Assembly: GCA_038745535.1 (NCBI GenBank)
Contig: JBCDLI010000007.1
Span: 1 to 64,000 of the forward strand
Source: JBCDLI01 sp038745535
GTDB taxonomy: Bacteria > Pseudomonadota > Alphaproteobacteria > Rhizobiales > Rhizobiaceae
Reading direction: 5' to 3'
DNA: 64,000 bases
Made by a program: the position numbers and the translations under genes. Under the pieces are notes generated by a model. The model did no database searches, was not told the DNA's origin, and worked only from the letters and a program-made list of their open reading frames with translations. Shown here in pieces: positions 7,285-13,966 of the stretch (within the stretch, counting starts at the first letter, position 1; each line of letters starts with the position of its first letter).

Positions 7285-7315
7285 GCCTTCAAAAATACCT
7301 TGTTTACCAAGTTAG

Positions 7316-7330
7316 TTGATAAGCTTATAA
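7316..7330. promoter_or_regulatory. Candidate MarR operator in the divergent marR/ydeI-like promoter region
   Basis: TTGATAAGCTTATAA is a near-perfect palindrome around ATAAGCTTAT, placed between the two divergent start codons in an AT-rich stretch. It shares the TTGATA half-site with the perfect palindrome region before the SRPBCC gene at 7931-7953. Binding by the adjacent MarR protein is inferred. Confidence 0.4.
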
Positions 7331-7371
7331 TATACTAATGTTTTACAAATTGAACAACTGATCCGATCCAC

Positions 7372-7893
7372 ATGTCCTATTTTACGCACGAGTTTGAAGA
7401 CGTCATTGCCCTCCACGGTGTCGGCATAAAGAAGGTCCTAACGTATAAAGTCCTCTTCATGCCGCCACACTTTGAGAAGGCACTCCCCTTCGACGTCTAC
7501 CCACGCTTGAGGGTCGAAGGCGAGATCGCTGACGTCCCAGTGCGTGGTGCTTGGATGCCAGTTGGAGACGGGCGGCGATACTTCATCGTATCACCCGAGG
7601 TGAAGAAGCAGACAGGCTTTGACGTAGGTGATCTCGTTGAAATGCGATTTCGGATCGACGATCAAGACCACGTCGATGTCCCGCGAGCTTTGCAGATCGC
7701 ACTGGACGGCAATGCGGAAGCGAACGCTGCATGGGAAGCGCTGACGGCTGGCAAAAAACGTATGTTCACTTTCCATGTAGCCTCGGCAAAGACGGAGCCA
7801 ACAGAGGCCCGCCGTGTCGCTGAGGCCATCGAAGCCATTGGACGCGGCATCACATTGCGCGATCTGCAAAACGAAAGGAAATCAAAAAAGTAG
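7372..7893 (+). CDS. YdeI/DUF1905-family protein
   Basis: The protein has 173 residues. The first part (residues 1-100) resembles DUF1905 with ALPFDVYPRLRVEGEIADVP and GRRYFIVSPEVKKQTG leading into GDLVEMRF. The C-terminal part (DVPRALQIALDGN, AWEALTAGKKRMFTFHVASA, EARRVAEAIEAIGRG) is the YdeI/OmdA-type helical domain. Members of this group are annotated as bacteriocin-protection or stress-linked proteins, but their biochemistry is not settled. The gene is divergent from marR and is followed by the SRPBCC and efflux genes in the same direction, so it may belong to the MarR regulon. Confidence 0.7.
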   Translation: MSYFTHEFEDVIALHGVGIKKVLTYKVLFMPPHFEKALPFDVYPRLRVEGEIADVPVRGAWMPVGDGRRYFIVSPEVKKQTGFDVGDLVEMRFRIDDQDHVDVPRALQIALDGNAEANAAWEALTAGKKRMFTFHVASAKTEPTEARRVAEAIEAIGRGITLRDLQNERKSKK

Positions 7894-7937
7894 CCTCTAA
7901 AATGATTGATTGACTTTACGTACAAGATACTTGATAA

Positions 7938-7953
7938 TCAAGATATATCTTGA
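7938..7953. promoter_or_regulatory. Perfect 16-bp palindrome before the SRPBCC gene, candidate MarR operator
   Basis: TCAAGATATATCTTGA is a perfect palindrome. It overlaps a second palindrome, TTGATAATCAA (7931-7941), and an outer pair CAAGATA (7923-7929)/TATCTTG (7946-7952). Lying 46 bases before the start codon at 7999, it is well placed to control the SRPBCC and efflux genes. MarR-type operators are often palindromes of this length. Confidence 0.55.
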
Positions 7954-7998
7954 ACGGATTTTCGCTGTGGCGTCAATTCCAAGCGTAAGGAGCTTTCA

Positions 7999-8631
7999 AT
8001 GCTATCCATTCTGACAACTATCGCTGCCATCATTGGATGCTTGGCGGTTATCATTATCCTGCTATCGGCCCTGTCCCCGACAAAGCTGGAGTACGAAGAG
8101 GTCATCACCATTAACGCGCCAGCTTGGCAGGTTTACGATGATATCCGGCTCCAACAGCGCCTTATGCGTTGGTCGGCTTGGCCTAAAGAAACCAAATCAA
8201 AATGCGCCGTCGATATCAGCCACACCATTGAAGGCGAGGATGGCACTGTCGGAACGCGCACAGTCTTCTTCTCAAAGGGGAAGCCAATTGGATTTCAGGA
8301 AATACAATCGCTACAACCTAACCATTCCATATCCTTCACCTTGGAAGGAGCTGGACCACCTCACTTTCCAACCATGATGTTCGCTCTTGAAGAGCTTGAT
8401 GAAGACAACACGAAAGTAGTCTTGTCGTTCATCAATCGCATGCCGCCACCATTCAACTTGGTTTGGAACTTTGCGGGCATCAGCAAGTGGACGCGCAAGA
8501 TGCATGTCAAAGACCTTGCTGGTCTGAAAGCATTCTCAGAGCCACCGCATTTAGATGCCGACGGCAACACTGTTGGGCGCGAGATGAACATCCCGAACCC
8601 GTACGAAATTGCCATGCCGGAGGCAGCATAG
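7999..8631 (+). CDS. Membrane-anchored SRPBCC (polyketide cyclase/START-like) protein
   Basis: The protein has 210 residues. Residues 1-27 form one hydrophobic segment that should anchor it in the inner membrane. The rest fits the SRPBCC fold: EEVITINAPAWQVYDDI at the start of the domain, LMRWSAWP, a central GTVGTRTVFF, and a long C-terminal helix (WTRKMHVKDLAGLKAF). Proteins of this fold bind hydrophobic ligands. The neighbouring MFS pump starts two bases after its stop, so both are made from one transcript, and it may handle the same lipophilic compound. That role is inferred. Confidence 0.68.
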   Translation: MLSILTTIAAIIGCLAVIIILLSALSPTKLEYEEVITINAPAWQVYDDIRLQQRLMRWSAWPKETKSKCAVDISHTIEGEDGTVGTRTVFFSKGKPIGFQEIQSLQPNHSISFTLEGAGPPHFPTMMFALEELDEDNTKVVLSFINRMPPPFNLVWNFAGISKWTRKMHVKDLAGLKAFSEPPHLDADGNTVGREMNIPNPYEIAMPEAA

Positions 8632-8633
8632 CC

Positions 8634-9851
8634 ATGGCACAGGACACGCTCACCACCCCGGAAGCGCCATCCGCAGAGCAAAGAAAAAGCAAGGCGGCCA
8701 TTGGCATCCTCATGCTGACGATCTTCCTCGACCTTCTCGGGTTTGGGGTCGTGATACCGCTGTTGCCAGAGTACGCGCGTTCGTTTGGCGCATCAGCGGC
8801 CATGGTTGGCGCACTTGTGGCTGGCTATAGCCTGATGCAATTCATCTTTGGACCGATCTTGGGGGCGTTATCAGATCGGGTCGGTCGCAGGCCTGTTTTA
8901 CTCGGCACGATAGCCATCAATGGCTTTGCATTCGTTATCTTTGGTCTTGCCGGATCACTCGCGATGCTTTTCGCCGCGCGTCTGATATCAGGGATTGCCG
9001 CAGCAAACCTGTCGGTTGCACAAGCCTCGCTGGCCGACATGACGCCACCATCTGAGCGGGCCAAAGTGTTCGGCCTTATCGGCGCTGCGTTTGGCATGGG
9101 CTTTGTCTTCGGACCACCCTTGGGTGCCTTGATTGTAGCGACCCTGGGAACAGCAGCGGTTGGCTACTGCGTGGCGGTACTCTGCGCTTTGAATTTCGTA
9201 TCGGCGTTCTTTTTCTTGAAAGAAACCCGTGATCCCAGCGGCGCAAGCGCTCAAAAGAACAACGGTGGTATGTTCGCATCCTTGCGTGAAGTGCCTGCCA
9301 TTCGTCGGCTTTTTGGGGTCATGTTTCTCTTCACGCTTGGCTTCTCCGTAATGCCAGTCATTGGAGCGCTGATCTTTGCAGACAGGTTCAACCTGACCCC
9401 TGTTCAAATTGGCTATGTGTTTACGGTCATAGGAGTGGCAACAGCAGCCGTCCAAGCGGCCATTGGCCCATTAGCGAAACTCTTCGGGGAACGCAGCGTG
9501 CTTCTCGTAGGGCTTGTCTTTGTTGGTGTTGGTATCGCGGTTTTACCGTTCGTCCCAACCGGGTTGTTCCTTTGGGTCGGTTTGCCAGCTTTAGTGATCT
9601 ACGCCTTTGGTCATGCCTTCGTTTATCCAACACTTACTGCTCTCGTTGCCGCTGAGACCGATGAAGCAAGACAAGGCACCGTACTTGGACAACTGCAAGC
9701 GGCAGGCTCTTTAGCCTTGGTGATTGGTCCGTTGGGTGCAGGGTACCTTTATGACGCATCTTTGAGGACACCGTTCGTCGTCACAGGTATCGTGCTTGTA
9801 TGCGCGATTGTCTTGGCTCTCACCCATCCGCGCAACCGGATCACGATTTAA
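8634..9851 (+). CDS. TetA-like major facilitator efflux transporter
   Basis: From the ATG at 8634 the protein has 405 residues and about twelve membrane segments. MFS motif A is intact (GALSDRVGRRPV, residues 78-89) after a first segment reading LDLLGFGVVIPLLPEY, which is characteristic of the TetA/multidrug DHA1 group. A later LGAAFGMGFVFGPPLGAL-type stretch (IGAAFGMGFVFGPPLGAL) is motif C of drug:proton antiporters. The substrate cannot be named; tetracycline is possible but many relatives export other drugs. The gene follows the SRPBCC gene by two bases. The longer open frame from 8463 is rejected because it would lie inside that gene. Confidence 0.85.
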   Translation: MAQDTLTTPEAPSAEQRKSKAAIGILMLTIFLDLLGFGVVIPLLPEYARSFGASAAMVGALVAGYSLMQFIFGPILGALSDRVGRRPVLLGTIAINGFAFVIFGLAGSLAMLFAARLISGIAAANLSVAQASLADMTPPSERAKVFGLIGAAFGMGFVFGPPLGALIVATLGTAAVGYCVAVLCALNFVSAFFFLKETRDPSGASAQKNNGGMFASLREVPAIRRLFGVMFLFTLGFSVMPVIGALIFADRFNLTPVQIGYVFTVIGVATAAVQAAIGPLAKLFGERSVLLVGLVFVGVGIAVLPFVPTGLFLWVGLPALVIYAFGHAFVYPTLTALVAAETDEARQGTVLGQLQAAGSLALVIGPLGAGYLYDASLRTPFVVTGIVLVCAIVLALTHPRNRITI

Positions 9852-9930
9852 CCACTGTCGTCTCTGACAGAGATGCGCTTGCTAGGCCGCTCCAAATCTT
9901 CAGCCTAATCCATTGCAGACGCTGGCTACG

Positions 9931-10272
9931 TTATTGCGCTCGCAAGATGTCATCGAGGCGAAACGTCACCTTCGACTTCAACAGCTCGATCAGCTCGGGA
10001 TCATCACGCTCATACTCATCGGGGATGCTGAGCGTGATGATCCGGTTGTCCGGTGGCCGCTGTTTCTTGAATTTGCGCCTGATCCGTTCGCGGTGCTGGT
10101 TTTCCATCGCAAAGATCAGATCAACACTTGCCACAAGCTCTGGGGTTAGAGGCACGGGCGCGCCTGCGTCCGTCCCTGCTGATAGCGCTTCGATACCGGG
10201 ATAGTCCCTGAAGACATCCTCGGCGGTCGGGCTTCGCAGCTTATTGGCGGTGCAGACGAACAAAACTCTCAT
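9931..10272 (-). CDS. Low-molecular-weight phosphotyrosine phosphatase-like protein
   Basis: The protein has 113 residues from the ATG at 10272. It opens with VLFVCTANKLRSPTAE, which carries the CX5R(S) phosphate-binding loop of low-molecular-weight phosphatases (Cys, five residues, Arg-Ser). LSAGTDAGA and DLIFAMENQH further on match conserved segments of that fold. It is shorter than usual (about 150 residues), and the C-terminal catalytic Asp loop is not obvious; IPDEYERDDPELIELL may stand in for it. It follows the unknown 270-residue protein gene by about 40 bases on the same strand. The substrate is unknown. Confidence 0.75.
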   Translation of the reverse strand: MRVLFVCTANKLRSPTAEDVFRDYPGIEALSAGTDAGAPVPLTPELVASVDLIFAMENQHRERIRRKFKKQRPPDNRIITLSIPDEYERDDPELIELLKSKVTFRLDDILRAQ

Positions 10273-10311
10273 GTCCGGCAAGATACCGCAGATGATCTTG
10301 TGTCGGAATCC

Positions 10312-11124
10312 CTATTCCGCTTTCGGGCTGATGTCGGTCACCTTCACAAGCTCAACCTCGAAATCTGGATCGAATATCTGAAGGTCGTGCCTGCGCCGCG
10401 TCGCCGCGTGCAAGCCGTTGAACGTCAGATGGCCTTGGAGAGTCAGCGGCTCGTCGGAAACCGTGGTAAGCCGATAGAGCCGCGTTTCCAAAAGCGACTT
10501 CGTCACCATTAAGAAGCCGGATATGCCGAACGGCATAAGCACCCCTGAATTCGATATCGCGATAGGGTTTTCAGGGAATGTGTCTATTTCTGGATCGATG
10601 GCGACATTGGTCACAGCATCGGCAATCAATAGCGCGTTGCTGCGCTCAAGAGGCGTCATGGCGATGAGCGCATACGCGATATCAAATGTTGGCCGTGGTA
10701 GTTCAAAATACTCATGCGGGACGCTTCCAATGCCCTTTGGCGGTGGTGCTTTTGAAGCGGGCCGCATCGGACGCAAATAGGCTTGGTATCGTCCAACCAA
10801 ACCTGACAAGTCGGCGTTTTGGTCCTGCGCCTGAGAAAACAGCCGCGCAACGGCGATTGCACTTTCCTCGACACCTTCGGGCGCGACCTGATTCAGATAT
10901 GCCTCAACAGCCGCGATGAAGTCTTCGGGCTGTTTTCGGTTTTCTTTCAAAAAGCGCGCAATGCGCCTTTGCCCGCCGTAGTCGGCAGCGGCAAAGCCCG
11001 TCTTTTCGGTGATCTGATCCGAAATCCTCTGCGCGCTCAGCCCGTAGCGCTCCGCGTGCGCTTGTAGGCGCGCGCGAAGTCTTGCTCGCTCACTGTCTGT
11101 GTAATGGGCCGGGGCCTTCGCCAT
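10312..11124 (-). CDS. Protein of unknown function, possible N-terminal DNA-binding domain
   Basis: A 270-residue protein I do not recognise. Residues 1-90 are helical and basic (SERARLRARLQAHAERYGLS, RRIARFLKENRKQPEDFI) and could form a helix-turn-helix-like unit. The middle is proline-rich (residues 118-135, RPMRPASKAPPPKG). The C-terminal half mixes strands and helices without known motifs and has no membrane segment. It is followed on the same strand by the phosphatase-like gene, and its start is divergent from the coupling protein gene at 11217, with about 90 bases between them. A regulator of one or both neighbours is possible but unproven. Confidence 0.6.
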   Translation of the reverse strand: MAKAPAHYTDSERARLRARLQAHAERYGLSAQRISDQITEKTGFAAADYGGQRRIARFLKENRKQPEDFIAAVEAYLNQVAPEGVEESAIAVARLFSQAQDQNADLSGLVGRYQAYLRPMRPASKAPPPKGIGSVPHEYFELPRPTFDIAYALIAMTPLERSNALLIADAVTNVAIDPEIDTFPENPIAISNSGVLMPFGISGFLMVTKSLLETRLYRLTTVSDEPLTLQGHLTFNGLHAATRRRHDLQIFDPDFEVELVKVTDISPKAE

Positions 11125-11216
11125 GCGTGTCTAACTTGTGTCCAAGCAATTCTGAGTTCCGTCGCCAATATTCGTCTGCAACGCGGCACGCCGTGTCAAC
11201 GAATGGACGGACGAAG

Positions 11217-12884
11217 ATGGCAGCTAAAGGCAACAATGGATCGGGGTATGGGACGCTACTTGCTGGCGTATCCATCTTTGCGTTCTCGACCTACTGGCCC
11301 GACATCTTCGGCGTCACCCCCGACACCTATGACACGCTGGTCAGCGGCTTTGGTCAGTTCATCGGAGGGCTGACAGCCCTCCAAGGCTTGGCGGAGGCCT
11401 ACCGCGCTATTCAAGCCAAGGAACAGCGCAAGGCGCTTGAACAAACCACTGGCACGTTTGGGACGGCTGACTTCGCGGATGCTGAAACCATCGAAGCCAA
11501 GGGCTTGTACGATCCAAACGGTCTGTATCTTGGCCTGCACAATGGTCAGCCAATCTTTAACAAAGGAAAGGCGCACCTTCTAACGTGTGCGCCTGCCCGC
11601 CAGGGCAAGGGTATCAGCGCCGTTATTCCGAACGCTCTGCATTATCCGGGATCGATGGTTATCACAGACCCTAAGGGTGAGCTTGCCGCCGTCACTGGCG
11701 AGCACCGCGAGGCGCGTTTCGGGCAAAAGATCGCGTATTTCAATCCCTACCGTTTGCACGGCCTACCGCAGCACCGGATCAACGGGCTTGAAGATATCTT
11801 GCTGAGCGCAGGCGACCCGCAGGGTCAGCGTGAGCTAATGGCGAAAGCACGCCGCAAAGCCTTTCAACTCTACCCGGAGCCAGAGGACGGACGGAACCGC
11901 GTGTTCCGCGACGGTGCGCGCGATCTGCTTGCTTTCTCGCCTGTGTTCAATGCGCTGTTCGAGCCTGAAAGCTGTACGCTGCCCGGCATCTATCGCGATA
12001 TTGCGAACCCAAGGCGGCTTCGGAAAAAGCTCCTGACTGCGCGCGACTCCGATGCGTTGGGCGGTGCGCTTGCCGATATGGCCGATGACATCCTTCAGCA
12101 AATGGAAGACACGCCAGAATTGTTCGGCAGCTTTCGTGCCGGAGCCATCCAGCAAGTCAGCATCTATGAACCAAGCGGCTATCTCGCCGATGCCGTTAGC
12201 GGGTCGGACATTTCGCTCGCTGATCTAAAGTCGGGCGATACGACGCTCTATCTCATGATGCCGCCTGAACGGATTGCCTCTGAAGGCGCTGCACTCGGCT
12301 TGATCGTGAATGAGGCCATCGCTGCCGTGTCGCGTTCTGAGGAAGATGGCGAAGCACTCTTTCTACTCGATGAGTTTGCGAACATTGGCAGGCTATCCAG
12401 TCTAGCGGAAAGCTTGACGACGCTACCTGGCCTGGGTGTTCGCGTCTGGATGATTGTGCAGGAAGAAGCCGAACTTGTGCGTCTGTATGGGCCAAACACG
12501 GCCCAAACGATCAAGTCGCAATCCGAAGTCCGGCAATACTTCGCTGTCAACAGCGCTGCCCTCGCGCAATCGCTTTCACGCGAGTTGGGCACGCGGACGG
12601 TTCGCACGCGCAGTCACAATCTCGGTCACGCCGTCACTGACGATGTCGGCGAAAGCATCGGCGAAGCGGGCCAGCCGCTCATGCGGCCTGAAGAGATCAT
12701 GCAGCTCGGACCCTCGGACCAACTGCTGATGGTCAACGGTCTCAAGCCAATCCTGGGGCAGCGCATTCCGTTCTGGCACGTCGATCCATGGAACGGCTGG
12801 GCCGCGACCAACCCCGTCGAAGGGGAAACGCCGAATGCCGAGACGCTCGTGCGGCTCCGATACACCCTCGACGAAGATGAATGA
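11217..12884 (+). CDS. VirD4/TraG-family type IV coupling protein
   Basis: The protein has 555 residues. The ATG at 11217 is chosen because an earlier open frame from 11082 lies over the divergent gene and carries no domain. Two hydrophobic segments near residues 10-30 and 42-60 anchor it in the inner membrane. The ATPase domain shows the P-loop CAPARQGKG (124-132), SMVITDPKGELAA and Walker B LFLLDEFANIG around residue 385. DEFANIG and the later VWMIVQEEAEL are hallmarks of TraG/VirD4. It should bring the relaxase-DNA complex to a secretion channel. No channel genes are in the window, so the element probably borrows one from a resident conjugative element. Confidence 0.9.
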   Translation: MAAKGNNGSGYGTLLAGVSIFAFSTYWPDIFGVTPDTYDTLVSGFGQFIGGLTALQGLAEAYRAIQAKEQRKALEQTTGTFGTADFADAETIEAKGLYDPNGLYLGLHNGQPIFNKGKAHLLTCAPARQGKGISAVIPNALHYPGSMVITDPKGELAAVTGEHREARFGQKIAYFNPYRLHGLPQHRINGLEDILLSAGDPQGQRELMAKARRKAFQLYPEPEDGRNRVFRDGARDLLAFSPVFNALFEPESCTLPGIYRDIANPRRLRKKLLTARDSDALGGALADMADDILQQMEDTPELFGSFRAGAIQQVSIYEPSGYLADAVSGSDISLADLKSGDTTLYLMMPPERIASEGAALGLIVNEAIAAVSRSEEDGEALFLLDEFANIGRLSSLAESLTTLPGLGVRVWMIVQEEAELVRLYGPNTAQTIKSQSEVRQYFAVNSAALAQSLSRELGTRTVRTRSHNLGHAVTDDVGESIGEAGQPLMRPEEIMQLGPSDQLLMVNGLKPILGQRIPFWHVDPWNGWAATNPVEGETPNAETLVRLRYTLDEDE

Positions 12885-12899
12885 AGAAAGGAGGCACTG

Positions 12900-13259
12900 A
12901 TGAGGAGGATACGAGTTCAAGTGCTGGGCGGTATGCCGCCGCGTCGGCCCGATGGACCGATCAAAAAAGCCTGGCGGCTCTTACGTCAAACGGCTTGCGC
13001 CCTGCTGCGGCGACCAGGACTGGCCATTCTTGCCAGCGGCGTCGCCTTCATGGGCTTTGTCGGCACACCGCACATCGCTTGGGAGTACCAGTGCAGGCAT
13101 CAGACCCTCGGTCACGCATCCTGCCAGGAAGCTCTGTGGTGCGCCTACTACGGCATCGAAGGCCGCCGCGTCGAATGGATGGATCGCGGACAGCCCTGCA
13201 AGCTGATCACAATTCTACCAACCGACTGGATCGCTCTTATTGAAAGGAACACGCAATGA
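12900..13259 (+). CDS. Small membrane protein of unknown function in the transfer region
   Basis: A 119-residue protein with a strongly basic N terminus (to about residue 38) and one hydrophobic segment (about residues 40-57, GLAILASGVAFMGFVGTP). The C-terminal part has four cysteines (YQCRHQTLGHASCQEALWC, later GQPCK) and would lie outside the cytoplasm if the positive-inside rule holds, where disulfides could form. The start is supported by a strong ribosome binding site AAAGGAGG (12887-12894) five bases upstream. It follows the coupling protein by 15 bases and overlaps the next gene by ATGA, so all three are probably co-transcribed. The function is unknown. Confidence 0.6.
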   Translation: MRRIRVQVLGGMPPRRPDGPIKKAWRLLRQTACALLRRPGLAILASGVAFMGFVGTPHIAWEYQCRHQTLGHASCQEALWCAYYGIEGRRVEWMDRGQPCKLITILPTDWIALIERNTQ

Positions 13260-13528
13260 ACGAAGCAAACCTGCAATTTCGCCTCTGCGACGAGCACGCG
13301 GACAAACTCGAAGACCTTGCGCACTACTTGGCAGGTGATCGCACTGAAGAGTTTTCGAAGATGCTTTTTATCATGGCGCTCGATGACTTGCACAAGCAGT
13401 TCGAAGCATGGGTGAACTTCCGTGCGCAGTACGATGACAAGAAGTTTCGGATCGAGACCGACGCGGGAAAAGGACCGAATGTGCCTTACCCGCACAACCT
13501 CGAAATCGATGATGAGATTCCGTTCTAA
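13256..13528 (+). CDS. Small hypothetical protein coupled to the transfer genes
   Basis: A 90-residue soluble protein starting MNEANLQFRLCDEHADKLED. The first two thirds look helical (HYLAGDRTEEFSKMLFIMALDD) and the tail is acidic (DAGKGPNVPYPHNLEIDDEI). No known motif is visible. Its start overlaps the stop of the preceding membrane protein gene by ATGA (13256-13259). It may be an accessory or regulatory factor of the mobile element; that is inferred only from position. Confidence 0.6.
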   Translation: MNEANLQFRLCDEHADKLEDLAHYLAGDRTEEFSKMLFIMALDDLHKQFEAWVNFRAQYDDKKFRIETDAGKGPNVPYPHNLEIDDEIPF

Positions 13529-13571
13529 CCCGCAGAATTTGTGGGCTTTGAGCGGATCATGGTAAAATAAA

Positions 13572-13599
13572 AGTGGGTATTCGAAATAGAATACCCACT
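13572..13599 (+). promoter_or_regulatory. 11-bp hairpin before a small gene
   Basis: AGTGGGTATTC and GAATACCCACT (13572-13582 and 13589-13599) form a perfect 11-base-pair inverted repeat with the six-base loop GAAATA. There is no following U tract, so it may be an operator or RNA structure and not a terminator. It ends 21 bases before the start codon at 13620, which leaves room for the AGGGAAAAG ribosome binding site. Confidence 0.5.
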
Positions 13600-13619
13600 C
13601 CCTTGAAGGGAAAAGAACT

Positions 13620-13925
13620 ATGAAAGATGAATTTAATACATTGAAGGGCAATGCGCCTTTCGAAAACGGGATCGCTTACTCAAAACCGTCGCTGGCGGTC
13701 GATGTCGAGAAGTATCAAGCTTACCTCGACGAGGCCGACATGACCGAAGAGCAAAAAGAAGAATTCTTACAAGCGCTTTGGTCCATCATCGTCTCCTTCG
13801 TTGACCTCGGCTTCGGCATTCATCCGATGCAATCGGTATGTGGAGAAGATGAGGCTGGCGACGATAAAAACCCACGAAAAAACATGGACATGCTAGTATC
13901 TGAAGAGTTCAACGCAGATCACTAG
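13620..13925 (+). CDS. Small conserved-looking protein next to the recombinase
   Basis: A 101-residue acidic protein. Its core TEEQKEEFLQALWSIIVSFV-DLGFGIHPMQSVCG (residues 41-76) is a segment I recall from small hypothetical proteins beside recombinases in alphaproteobacterial islands. No domain of known function is visible, and it has one moderately hydrophobic helix but no convincing membrane segment. The gene lies 41 bases upstream of the serine recombinase and in the same direction. A role as recombination directionality factor or recombinase regulator is possible but is inference from position only. Confidence 0.62.
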   Translation: MKDEFNTLKGNAPFENGIAYSKPSLAVDVEKYQAYLDEADMTEEQKEEFLQALWSIIVSFVDLGFGIHPMQSVCGEDEAGDDKNPRKNMDMLVSEEFNADH

Positions 13926-13966
13926 AAGAAAAGGGTATTGGCTCAAGCGAGCCGTTTGGAGGCAAG

